From Streptomyces flaveus (GTDB taxonomy: Bacteria > Actinomycetota > Actinomycetes > Streptomycetales > Streptomycetaceae), in NCBI RefSeq assembly GCF_014647675.1, contig NZ_BMPQ01000002.1:577989-641988 (forward strand): a stretch of DNA of 64,000 bases, written 5' to 3'. The position numbers and the translations under genes were made by a program. Below, one piece after another: positions 51,554 to 59,638 of this stretch. Positions within the stretch are counted from its first letter, which is position 1, and each line of letters opens with the position of its first letter. The notes under the pieces were generated by a model, which was given only the letters and a program-made list of their open reading frames with translations, had not been told where the DNA came from and did no database searches.

Positions 51554-51643
51554 GGCTGGCACGGCTTCACTCGCGGTCTGCTTACCATGGCCTGACCGTC
51601 ATTCGCGGCTCGTGCGGATGACTTGCGAGGGGGTAAGGGGCAC

Positions 51644-53200
51644 ATGGTGCGTTTCGTACGATCCACGGCGCTGGCCGCGGCCGCGGTGCTGGTCACCGGG
51701 CTTGCGGCGGGTTGCGGTGGCGGCTCGTCCGACGAGGGCAACGACGACGGAAAGGCCAGCGCCCCGCCGACCGCGGCGCCGTCCGGTCCGACGGGGAAGC
51801 TTCCGGCCTCGCTCACCTCACAGAAGCTCGACTGGGGCCGCTGCGGGGCCACTGCGGACGGACCCGCGCCGGGCGACGACTGGCAGTGCGCGACGCTCAA
51901 AGTCCCGCTGGACTGGGAGAAGCCGACGGGCGAAACGATCGGCATAGCTCTGATCCGCGGCAAGGCCACCGACGAGGACTCACGCATCGGCTCGCTGCTG
52001 TTCAACTTCGGCGGCCCGGGCGGCTCGGGCATCTCCATGATGCCGTCGTACGCGGCACTGACGTCACAACTGCAGGAGCGGTACGACCTGGTGAGCTTCG
52101 ACCCGCGCGGAGTCGCGGCCAGCGAGGGCGTGCGCTGTCGCAGCGACCAGGAGATCCAGGCCGCCGAGTCGGTCGATTCCACGCCGGACACCGCGGCCGA
52201 GGAGACCTCCTACCTCAAGGACTCCGCCGACTTCGGCAAGGGCTGCGAGGAGTCGGCCGGCAAGCTCATGGCACATGTCTCGACGACCGACACGGCCCGC
52301 GACATGGACCTGATGCGCCACGTGCTCGGTGATCAGAAACTGCACTACTTCGGCATCTCGTACGGCACCGAACTGGGCGGTGTCTACGCCCACTTGTTCC
52401 CCAAGAACGTGGGCCGCCTCGTACTGGACGCGGTCGTCGACCCGAGCGCGGGCACGGTCGGCCACGCCAAGAACCAGACGCGCGGCTTCCAGCGCGCCCT
52501 GGACAACTACCTCAAGTCCACCGGACAGGACCCCAAGGAAGGCTCTCAGAAGATCGCGGACCTGCTGAAGAAGATCGACGCCGAGCCGCTGCCGACATCG
52601 AGCGACCGCAAGCTCACCCAGACGCTGGCACTCACCGGCATCGTCCTGCCGCTCTACAGCGAGCAGACCTGGGCCGGCCTCACCAGCGCGCTGGACGCGG
52701 CGGAGCAGGGCGACGGTTCGGAACTGCTGGCCCTCGCCGACAGTTACAACGAGCGTGGCGCGACGGGTCGTTACGGCACGACGACGCATTCACAACGGGT
52801 CATATCGTGCTTGGACGACAAGGAGCGGCCGACGATCGAGGAGACGAGGAAGCTGCTCCCTCAGTTCCAGAAGATCTCGCCTGTCTTCGGCGAGTTCATG
52901 GGCTGGGACACGGCCGGTTGGTGCCACAACTGGCCGGTGGCCGGTCAGCACGAGACCCCGGAGGTCAGCGCACCCGGAGCGGATCCCGTCCTGGTCGTGG
53001 GCAACACCGGCGACCCGGCGACACCGTACGAGGGTGCCCGCAAGATGGCGGACGAGCTGGGCAAGGACGTCGGTGTCGAGCTCACCTGGAAGGGCGAGGG
53101 GCATGGGGCGTACGGGAGCAGCTCCTGCGTGGACGACACGGTGAACGCGTACCTGCTGGACGGGAAGGTGCCGGAGGACGGGAAGGTCTGCGAGTCGTAG
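51644..53200 (+). CDS. Secreted tripeptidyl aminopeptidase-type lipoprotein (copy 2)
   Basis: A 518-aa paralogue of the preceding gene. It has lipobox LAAGC, FNFGGPGGSG, FGISYGTELGG, LVVGNTGDPATPYEGARKM and GEGHGAYG. Sixty-eight bases around the catalytic Ser (52340-52407) are identical to 50643-50710, although the flanking DNA has diverged, which points to gene conversion. AAGGGG precedes ATG 51644. It has its own promoter region of 116 bases and a terminator shared with moeZ. Confidence 0.9.
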   Translation: MVRFVRSTALAAAAVLVTGLAAGCGGGSSDEGNDDGKASAPPTAAPSGPTGKLPASLTSQKLDWGRCGATADGPAPGDDWQCATLKVPLDWEKPTGETIGIALIRGKATDEDSRIGSLLFNFGGPGGSGISMMPSYAALTSQLQERYDLVSFDPRGVAASEGVRCRSDQEIQAAESVDSTPDTAAEETSYLKDSADFGKGCEESAGKLMAHVSTTDTARDMDLMRHVLGDQKLHYFGISYGTELGGVYAHLFPKNVGRLVLDAVVDPSAGTVGHAKNQTRGFQRALDNYLKSTGQDPKEGSQKIADLLKKIDAEPLPTSSDRKLTQTLALTGIVLPLYSEQTWAGLTSALDAAEQGDGSELLALADSYNERGATGRYGTTTHSQRVISCLDDKERPTIEETRKLLPQFQKISPVFGEFMGWDTAGWCHNWPVAGQHETPEVSAPGADPVLVVGNTGDPATPYEGARKMADELGKDVGVELTWKGEGHGAYGSSSCVDDTVNAYLLDGKVPEDGKVCES

Positions 53201-53230
53201 CCCGGGCTGCAGAAGTTCGGACAGCAGGAA

Positions 53231-53259
53231 GGGGCCCGGCGCACCCGGTGCCGGACCCC
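53231..53259. terminator. Bidirectional terminator
   Basis: GGGGCCCGGC (53231-53240) pairs with GCCGGACCCC (53250-53259), one mismatch, between the convergent peptidase (+) and moeZ (-) genes. Confidence 0.8.
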
Positions 53260-53283
53260 TCTCCGCAAAGCCAAAGCCTGCGT

Positions 53284-54462
53284 CTAGTACACCGGCTTCT
53301 CGGGCTCGATCTGGTTGACCCAGCCGATCACGCCGCCACCGACGTGCACCGCGTCCGCGAAACCGGCGGACTTGAGCACGGCGAGGACTTCCGCACTGCG
53401 AACACCCGTCTTGCAATGCAGGACGATCTTCTTGTCCTGCGGGAGGGTCTCCAGAGCGGTGCCCATGAGGAACTCGTTCTTCGGGATCAGCTTGGCGCCG
53501 GGGATCGAGACGATCTCGTACTCGTTGATCTCGCGTACGTCGATGATCTCGATCTTCTCGTCGTTGTCGATCCACTCCTTGAGCTGCTTGGGAGTGATCG
53601 TCGAGCCGGCGGCGGCCTCCTGGGCCTCCTCGGAGACGACGCCGCAGAAGGCCTCGTAGTCGATGAGCTCGGTGACGGTGGGGTTCTCGCCGCAGACCGC
53701 GCAGTTGGGGTCCTTGCGGACCTTGACCTGGCGGTACTGCATCTCCAGGGCGTCGTAGATCATCAGGCGGCCGACGAGCGGCTCACCGATGCCCGCGAGG
53801 AGCTTGATCGCCTCGTTGACCTGGATGGAGCCGATGGACGCGCACAGCACGCCGAGGACGCCACCCTCGGCGCAGGAGGGGACCATGCCCGGCGGCGGGG
53901 GCTCCGGGTAGAGGCAGCGGTAGCAGGGGCCGTGCTCGGACCAGAAGACGGAGGCCTGGCCGTCGAAGCGGTAGATCGAGCCCCAGACGTACGGCTTGTT
54001 GAGGAGCACGCAGGCGTCGTTGACCAGGTAGCGGGTCGCGAAGTTGTCGGTGCCGTCGACGATCAGGTCGTACTGGCTGAAGATGTCCATCACGTTCTCG
54101 GCCTCGAGCCGCTCTTCGTGAAGGATCACGTTCACGTACGGGTTGATGCCGAGCACGCTGTCGCGGGCCGACTCGGCCTTGGAGCGGCCGATGTCCGCCT
54201 GGCTGTGGATGATCTGGCGCTGCAGGTTCGACTCGTCGACCTCGTCGAACTCCACGATGCCGAGCGTGCCCACGCCCGCCGCGGCCAGGTACATCAGGGC
54301 CGGCGAACCAAGGCCGCCGGCGCCGACAGCGAGCACCTTGGCGTTCTTCAGCCGCTTCTGCCCGTCCATCCCGACGTCGGGGATGATCAGGTGGCGGGAG
54401 TACCTGCGGACCTCGTCTACGGTGAGCTCAGAAGCTGGCTCGACCAGGGGTGGCAGCGACAC
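53284..54462 (-). CDS. moeZ: MoeZ/MoeB: sulfur-carrier adenylyltransferase-sulfurtransferase
   Basis: A 392-aa fusion. The N-terminal E1-like domain (VGAGGLGSPALMYLAAAGVG, DESNLQRQIIH, zinc Cys pairs CYRC and CAVC) adenylates the C-terminus of sulfur-carrier proteins. The C-terminal rhodanese domain (LHCKTGVRS, active Cys) passes on sulfur. It serves MoaD (molybdopterin) and probably other carriers such as CysO/ThiS-like proteins. GTG 54462 has GGAG 5 bases upstream. It is driven by a SigR-type promoter. Confidence 0.95.
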   Translation of the reverse strand: MSLPPLVEPASELTVDEVRRYSRHLIIPDVGMDGQKRLKNAKVLAVGAGGLGSPALMYLAAAGVGTLGIVEFDEVDESNLQRQIIHSQADIGRSKAESARDSVLGINPYVNVILHEERLEAENVMDIFSQYDLIVDGTDNFATRYLVNDACVLLNKPYVWGSIYRFDGQASVFWSEHGPCYRCLYPEPPPPGMVPSCAEGGVLGVLCASIGSIQVNEAIKLLAGIGEPLVGRLMIYDALEMQYRQVKVRKDPNCAVCGENPTVTELIDYEAFCGVVSEEAQEAAAGSTITPKQLKEWIDNDEKIEIIDVREINEYEIVSIPGAKLIPKNEFLMGTALETLPQDKKIVLHCKTGVRSAEVLAVLKSAGFADAVHVGGGVIGWVNQIEPEKPVY

Positions 54463-54506
54463 GGGGACTCCGTTGGTCGGTCAATCACTACGGTTGTTCT
54501 CCGCGT

Positions 54507-54532
54507 AACACTGCCACGCCCCTCTTCATTCC
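54507..54532 (-). promoter_or_regulatory. SigR-dependent promoter of moeZ
   Basis: On the minus strand, GGAAT (54532-54528), exactly 18 bases, then GTT (54509-54507). The -35 overlaps the TGA stop codon of the upstream spherulin-4-like gene. The expected start near 54500 leaves a ~38-base leader. I recall moeB/moeZ as a member of the S. coelicolor SigR regulon. Confidence 0.85.
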
Positions 54533-55275
54533 GAGACACCCGTTCCGAGGCGCGAGACGATTTCGTCCCAGTAGCCGGGCATGGTTTCCCAGGGGTCGAC
54601 GCGACCGCCGCGGTCCGTGCGGTCGGTGAAGTAGATCGTCGAGGCGCCCTGCCAGCGGGCTATGCGCAGCGCTTCCTCGAGATGGCCGCGGGGCACGCTG
54701 TGCACGAAGTGGCAGAAGCGGTCGGCCGGGTGGTCGGCGGTCCACTCCGCCACCTGCGACCAGCGGTATTCGCTCCAGGGGCCGGAGAAGGTCACCAACT
54801 GGTCGGCGGCTTCGGCATATCCGGGATGCGGGTGGGAGCCATGTCCGAGGACGATATGGCCCTCGCCGAGGAACGCGCGCAGGGTCGTGGCCGTACGGCT
54901 GACCTCGGGAAGCGCTGTCCGATCCGTGGGACAGCGGTCCAGAAAGAAGCCGTCGACCCTGTACCAGTCGAGATACCGGTGCGCGTCCGATATCAGCTCG
55001 GCGAAGGTACGTGCGCCGTACCTCACATCCAGGTGTCCCAGGACCCGGATGCCCGCGTTGCGCAGTCGCCCCGCTGCGGCGAGGCAGTGCGGGTCGGGCC
55101 GGGTGCCGGGGCCGTCGGCGACATTGAGGACGACCCAGTGCAAGGGGGTGCCGGGGCGGGTGAGTTCGCCCCATTCGAGAGGGGCGAGGAGGGGGTGTGC
55201 ATAGCCGGGGACGCCGAAGCCGAGACGTATGTCGGTGCTCGCGGTGCCCACAGCGGTGCTGGTCAGATGCGGCAT
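54526..55275 (-). CDS. Spherulin-4-like protein (GH135-type TIM barrel)
   Basis: A 249-aa protein matching the spherulin-4 family: LHWVVLNVADGPG, RVLGHLDVRYGARTFAELISDAHRYLDWYRVDGFFLDRCPTD. Characterised fungal members (Sph3, GH135) cleave galactosaminogalactan. The usual DGxFxDE acidic pair appears as DGFFLDR, so activity is uncertain. There is no signal peptide. GGAGGCGGC precedes ATG 55275, which lies inside the epimerase gene (13-base overlap). It is the last gene of a polysaccharide-like operon. Confidence 0.82.
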   Translation of the reverse strand: MPHLTSTAVGTASTDIRLGFGVPGYAHPLLAPLEWGELTRPGTPLHWVVLNVADGPGTRPDPHCLAAAGRLRNAGIRVLGHLDVRYGARTFAELISDAHRYLDWYRVDGFFLDRCPTDRTALPEVSRTATTLRAFLGEGHIVLGHGSHPHPGYAEAADQLVTFSGPWSEYRWSQVAEWTADHPADRFCHFVHSVPRGHLEEALRIARWQGASTIYFTDRTDRGGRVDPWETMPGYWDEIVSRLGTGVSE

Positions 55276-56222
55276 GCCGCCTCCATCCAGATATCGGCGA
55301 GGGACTCTTCGAGGTGGATGCGGGGTCGCCAGCCGAGCCGGTCGCGTGCGGTGCGCACATCGGCCTGCTGCCAGCTGCCGCAGCCGTCGGGATAGGGGTT
55401 CGCGGCCGGAGCCGTGTGGTCGGGTTCGGAGCGGGGGTGACCGATGGATGGCCTGACGATTCCGGGCGGGCTGTCGAGTTCGTGCAGCGCGCCGCCGTAG
55501 CCGGCCACGCGTGCGAGGACGGCGGCCGCGTCCCGGAGGCGTACGGCACGTCCGGAGCCGATGTTGATGACACCCTGCGCGGCGGAGAGGGAGGCGGCGT
55601 GGACGGCGCGCGCGACATCGCGTACGTCGATGAAGTCGCGCTGGATACCGAGTCCGCCCACCTTCAGTTCGCCGTCGCCGGACTGCATGGCCCGGCGCAT
55701 GGCCTCGGCGAGGCGGCCGAGGGGCGAACCGGCGGGGGTGCCGGGTCCGGCGGGCGAGAAGACCCGCAGGACAACGGCGTCCAGGCCGGAGCCCAGGACG
55801 AGTTCGGTACCGGCGAGCTTGCTGACGCCGTACGGGCCGCCGGGGCGCGGCACGGCGTCCTCGGCCGTGCAGGAGCCGGGCTGGCTGGGGCCGTACTCCG
55901 CGCCGCAGCCGATCTGCACGAGGCGCGCGTGGCAGGCGCTGCGGCGCATGGCCTCGCAGACGGTGGCGACGGCGACGGTGTTGTGCCGGGTCAGTTCGCG
56001 CGCGCCGCCGCGGATGGCGCCGGCGCAGTTGATGACGACGCCGGGGTGCACCGCGTCCAGGAAGCGGGTCAGTGCGCCCGGGCTGCCACTGGCGAGGTCG
56101 AAGCGCACATCCGCGTCGTCGCCCCGGCCGAGCGCGGTGAGCTGCACGGCCGGGTCGGCGAGGAGGCGGTCGGCGACGTACCGGCCCAGAAATCCGTTGG
56201 CTCCGATCAGCAGCACCCTCAT
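55263..56222 (-). CDS. NAD-dependent sugar epimerase/dehydratase
   Basis: A 319-aa extended SDR: Rossmann MRVLLIGANGFLGRYVADRLL, VINCAGAIRGGARELTRHNT, catalytic YGVSKLAGTE (YxxxK), and nucleotide-sugar region QRDFIDVRDVARAV. It likely acts on a nucleotide sugar such as UDP-hexose or UDP-HexNAc. ATG 56222 (GGGAGCC at 7 bases) overlaps the stop of a 15-codon upstream ORF. It is third in a coupled operon with a PelF-like glycosyltransferase and a membrane protein. Confidence 0.87.
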   Translation of the reverse strand: MRVLLIGANGFLGRYVADRLLADPAVQLTALGRGDDADVRFDLASGSPGALTRFLDAVHPGVVINCAGAIRGGARELTRHNTVAVATVCEAMRRSACHARLVQIGCGAEYGPSQPGSCTAEDAVPRPGGPYGVSKLAGTELVLGSGLDAVVLRVFSPAGPGTPAGSPLGRLAEAMRRAMQSGDGELKVGGLGIQRDFIDVRDVARAVHAASLSAAQGVINIGSGRAVRLRDAAAVLARVAGYGGALHELDSPPGIVRPSIGHPRSEPDHTAPAANPYPDGCGSWQQADVRTARDRLGWRPRIHLEESLADIWMEAACRI

Positions 56223-56266
56223 CGGGCGGCTCCCGGGGTGAATTCTCCGATACGGAGGGTGATCAT
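56219..56266 (-). CDS. 15-codon upstream ORF coupled to the epimerase gene
   Basis: ATG 56266 has a strong GGAG site 7 bases before it and encodes MITLRIGEFTPGAAR. Its TGA overlaps the epimerase ATG (ATGA). This is either a translational-coupling leader or a genuine micropeptide. It is too short for family assignment. Confidence 0.45.
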   Translation of the reverse strand: MITLRIGEFTPGAAR

Positions 56267-56384
56267 TTCGTGTCTCCTTCAAGGGTGTTGCCATGGTTCG
56301 TCAGGGAGGCCCGCGGTGTCGGCCCCGCGGGAGGGTTGCGCTCGGCACGAGGGCCGGGCGCCGGTGCCGGGCTCGGGGTGCGGT

Positions 56385-57650
56385 TCACGGTGTCCCACCG
56401 TGGTCCGCGTGGGCCGAGGCCCGGGTGAGGGTCCTGGTCGCGTGGACCAGGAGTACGAGCGCCGCGGCCCCGCAGACGAGGGCCGGCACGACACCGGCCC
56501 CCCATGCGCCGACCACGGTCTCGACGGGAACAGCGAGGAACGAGCAGCCGGACAGGCGGCCCGCGAAGGCACTCGCCACAGCCGTCGCCTCGGCCGCGCC
56601 GGCGGCGGCCAGGATGACGGCCGGGGCATGCGTGAAGCCGTGCACGGTGAGCAGCCGGGCGAGCAGCAGGAGCGCGCCGAGGGCGCCGGTTCCGGCGTAC
56701 GCGGCGGGATCGACGGGCTCGTCCAGCAGCACCTCGCACAATGCGAGCAGTCCGCTCAGAACGCAGAGGAACAGCCCGAATACGCCCAGGAGCAAGGGCC
56801 GTGCGGAGGCGGCGAACTCCTCCAGAGTTCGGCTGGCGGCCAGCCTGCGCCGGGCGCGTACGGCGAAGAGGTGGGCGAACCAGACCGCCGGGGCACAGGC
56901 CAGGCCGAGCGCCAGTACGGAACCGAGGCGCACCGGCCAGGGACCGTCGAGGCCACCGTTCGGCCAGCCGTCCGGGCCACCCGCGAGGGCGGCGCCGAGC
57001 AGGCCGTCGCCGAGGAGGGCGTACGCGAGGATCCAGCACGTCCACGCGCGCGTGCCCTTTGTCGTGCGCCACGCGCGCGTGGTGTGCAGGGAGCCACGGC
57101 TCAGGGCCAGACGCAGGCTCAGGGCGATGGCGAGTACACCCATGACGGCGATCACGACGGCGAGGCGCGGCCGGTCCTCGGTGAGGCGCAGCCCCGTCAC
57201 CGCCGCCGCGCACGCGGCGCCCGGCAGCAGGGCGAGCACGGCCCAACCGGCGCGCACCTTGGGGAGTTTGACGGCAGCCACCGCTGGACCCGTCTCGCCG
57301 TCACGGGGCACGCGCGCGTACATCTCCTCGGCCAGCGAGAACACGTCGCGGTGCCGGAAGCGGGCCACGGTCCGGTCGGTCACCCCGTGCGCCTCCAGCC
57401 CCGCCGCGATCTCCAAGGGATCCACGGCCCGTTCGCACAGCTCGCGGTGACGCTGCATCAGGGCTTTCACGGGGTCCGCGGGAGCCCGGCTGCTGGACTC
57501 GTCCGACGAACCCGGCAGCCCCGGAACATCAGGCGCATCAAGTGCATCAGGCGCGTCGGCAGTCACCAGCCACTCGTCCGACCCCGCATTCCACACCGCG
57601 GCACTGCCCGGCACCCCGGGCAGGTCCACGTCCTGCCGCCGCCCGCTCAT
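56385..57650 (-). CDS. Polytopic membrane protein of the polysaccharide operon
   Basis: A 421-aa protein. Residues ~1-60 are disordered. A helical cytoplasmic segment follows (MQRHRELCERAVDPLEIAAGLEAHGVTDRTVARFRHRDVFSLAEEMYARVP), then about ten hydrophobic helices from residue ~130. Its ATG overlaps the stop of the glycosyltransferase gene (ATGA). In topology and position it could play the PelG role of moving a nascent polysaccharide, but I see no clear sequence match. It might be a polymerase or regulator. Confidence 0.72.
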   Translation of the reverse strand: MSGRRQDVDLPGVPGSAAVWNAGSDEWLVTADAPDALDAPDVPGLPGSSDESSSRAPADPVKALMQRHRELCERAVDPLEIAAGLEAHGVTDRTVARFRHRDVFSLAEEMYARVPRDGETGPAVAAVKLPKVRAGWAVLALLPGAACAAAVTGLRLTEDRPRLAVVIAVMGVLAIALSLRLALSRGSLHTTRAWRTTKGTRAWTCWILAYALLGDGLLGAALAGGPDGWPNGGLDGPWPVRLGSVLALGLACAPAVWFAHLFAVRARRRLAASRTLEEFAASARPLLLGVFGLFLCVLSGLLALCEVLLDEPVDPAAYAGTGALGALLLLARLLTVHGFTHAPAVILAAAGAAEATAVASAFAGRLSGCSFLAVPVETVVGAWGAGVVPALVCGAAALVLLVHATRTLTRASAHADHGGTP

Positions 57651-59440
57651 CGCGTTCCCTCCCCGGCGGGCACCCGCTCCTGAGCCGAGTCGGAAAGGGC
57701 GCCCGCCGCCCCGGCACCTGCCGCCCCGGGCCCCGACGGAGTCCCAGCAGCCCACCGCGGACCGCTCGCCGCCACGGACCGGGTCCCGGACTCGGCCCAG
57801 CGACCTCGCACATGAGCCTCGGCCGGTACGGCGAAGGGCAGTGGTTCGCCGGTGCCGTCGGCGGCAGCTCGGCGGACCGGGCAGTGCGAGACGATCTCCA
57901 GGTAAATGCCGTGAAATGCCGCGACGTTCTGCTCGACCGTGAACAGTTCGAGGGCACGCGCGCGTGCCGCCGCGCCGAGGAGTGCACGGCGCTCGGGGTC
58001 GCGCAGCAGGGCGACGCACACCTCGGCGAGCGCCCTCGGATTGCGCGGCGGCACCACCAGACCCGTACCGCCGATGACCTCCACGACCGCGCCGACGTCC
58101 GTGGACACCGTGGCGCGCCCGCAGAACATCGCCTCGACGAGACTGATCGGGAAGCCCTCGACGACGCTCGACAGAACGACCACGGCCCCGGCCGCGTACG
58201 CCTCCGCGAGGCTCGGCAGGTCCGGCCCGCCGATCTCCTCGAACGACACCGGCGGCACCGGCGGCACCGGGTCGTCGCCCAGTTCGCGTACGCCCTCCGC
58301 CTCATCGGCGAAGAGCTGTACGGCCAGCGCCTTGCACTGAGCCAGATACGCAGCCCCGACCGGCCCTCCCGCAGGCACGCCGACAATCCGCAGCCGCGCC
58401 TTCGGCCGCGCCTTGCGGACCTCCACGAAGGCCTGCAGCAGCGAGACGAGGTCCTTGCCGGGCTCGATCCGCCCGACCCAGACCAGCGTGTCCGGATCGG
58501 CGCACTCCGCCCGCTCGCCCACGTCCCGGAAGCGGGACGCGTCCATGCCGGGATAGACCGTACGGAGCTTGGCGCGGTCGGCGCCGCAGCGCTCCTGCCA
58601 GCGGCGGGCGTGCGTATTGCCGGGCGTGATGAGCGCGGCCTGCCGGTACACCTCGGCCGCGAGCCGGCCGTGGAACGCCGCGAGCAACGCCCGCGCCGGG
58701 CCGGACTCCTCGCGCGAGCCCAAGTAGTGCGCCCGCAACTGCACGCCATACTCCGTGACCAGCAGCGGCACACCCCAGAAGTGCCGTGCGAGCAGCCCGG
58801 GCAGAGCCGCGGCTCCCCCGGACGTGGCGTGGCACAGGTCGACGGAGCCGAGTCCGTCCTCCTCGTCGTACCAGTCGAGCGACAGGGGCCGCAGGGCGCG
58901 CTCGATGCGGTCGGCGACGGTGAGCAGATCCGGGATGCGCGCGCCCCGCGCGGCATGCAGTGCGCCGGGCGCGCGGCAGGCGCTCTCCAGGGCGCGCACG
59001 GCGGTTTCGGAACGCAGGGCTCCGGTCAGGCCGCGGCCCTCCTCCCGGACGAGTTCGGCAAGCCCGTACAGCGCACTGCCGAAACGGTCCGCCGCACTCG
59101 ATGAGCCACCCCCGGAAGCCTCTCCGGCGGCGTCCCTCGCGACGGCGTCTCCCGCACACACAGCCGCCGCCAACTCCCCGTAGCACTCGGCGAACCGCCG
59201 CCGCGCCCGGCGCCCGTACCCCGCGCCGTCATCGCCCGCGGTCCATAACGGCGCCGTGCGTACGCGGCCGACCTGGGGCGGAAGCTCGATCCAGCCCTCG
59301 CCCCGCTGCCGTTCGCTCCTGCTGAGCGCGTAGACGTCGAAGTCGTGCTGCCCGAGCCCGCGTACGAGCCGGTCGCACCAGAGCCTGGCGTCACCGCTCA
59401 CATATGGATAGCCACCCTCCGTAAGCAGTCCGATGCGCAC
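57647..59440 (-). CDS. PelF-like GT4 glycosyltransferase with DUF3492 domain
   Basis: A 597-aa protein. The N-terminus VRIGLLTEGGYPYVSGDARLWCDRLVRGL is the DUF3492 signature of PelF-type transferases. The C-terminal GT-B domain shows LVWVGRIEPGKDLVSLLQAF, ADPAVVVLSSVVEGFPISLVEAM-type E-x7-E (SSVVEGFPISLVEAMFCG) and DVGAVVEVIGG. PelF polymerises a GalNAc/hexosamine polymer from UDP-sugars. The last ~90 residues are an A/G-rich extension. GTG 59440 is chosen to open at the conserved motif. It is the first gene of the operon. Confidence 0.85.
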   Translation of the reverse strand: MRIGLLTEGGYPYVSGDARLWCDRLVRGLGQHDFDVYALSRSERQRGEGWIELPPQVGRVRTAPLWTAGDDGAGYGRRARRRFAECYGELAAAVCAGDAVARDAAGEASGGGSSSAADRFGSALYGLAELVREEGRGLTGALRSETAVRALESACRAPGALHAARGARIPDLLTVADRIERALRPLSLDWYDEEDGLGSVDLCHATSGGAAALPGLLARHFWGVPLLVTEYGVQLRAHYLGSREESGPARALLAAFHGRLAAEVYRQAALITPGNTHARRWQERCGADRAKLRTVYPGMDASRFRDVGERAECADPDTLVWVGRIEPGKDLVSLLQAFVEVRKARPKARLRIVGVPAGGPVGAAYLAQCKALAVQLFADEAEGVRELGDDPVPPVPPVSFEEIGGPDLPSLAEAYAAGAVVVLSSVVEGFPISLVEAMFCGRATVSTDVGAVVEVIGGTGLVVPPRNPRALAEVCVALLRDPERRALLGAAARARALELFTVEQNVAAFHGIYLEIVSHCPVRRAAADGTGEPLPFAVPAEAHVRGRWAESGTRSVAASGPRWAAGTPSGPGAAGAGAAGALSDSAQERVPAGEGTR

Positions 59441-59638
59441 GAGTGCACCCCTGATCTTCCGTATGGGGAGCCGCCGTTGACCCGGCGACTCACAGCGGAA
59501 CGAACGTACGCGGACATGACCGTGGCGCGATGGACGGTTGTCCATCGCGCCACCAAAAGGGGTGAACGGGCGTAACTTTCCCGTACGGATCGCGTTCCGT
59601 CGCGCTAAGAGATCAATCGAGTACGCATCGCGCGAGTC

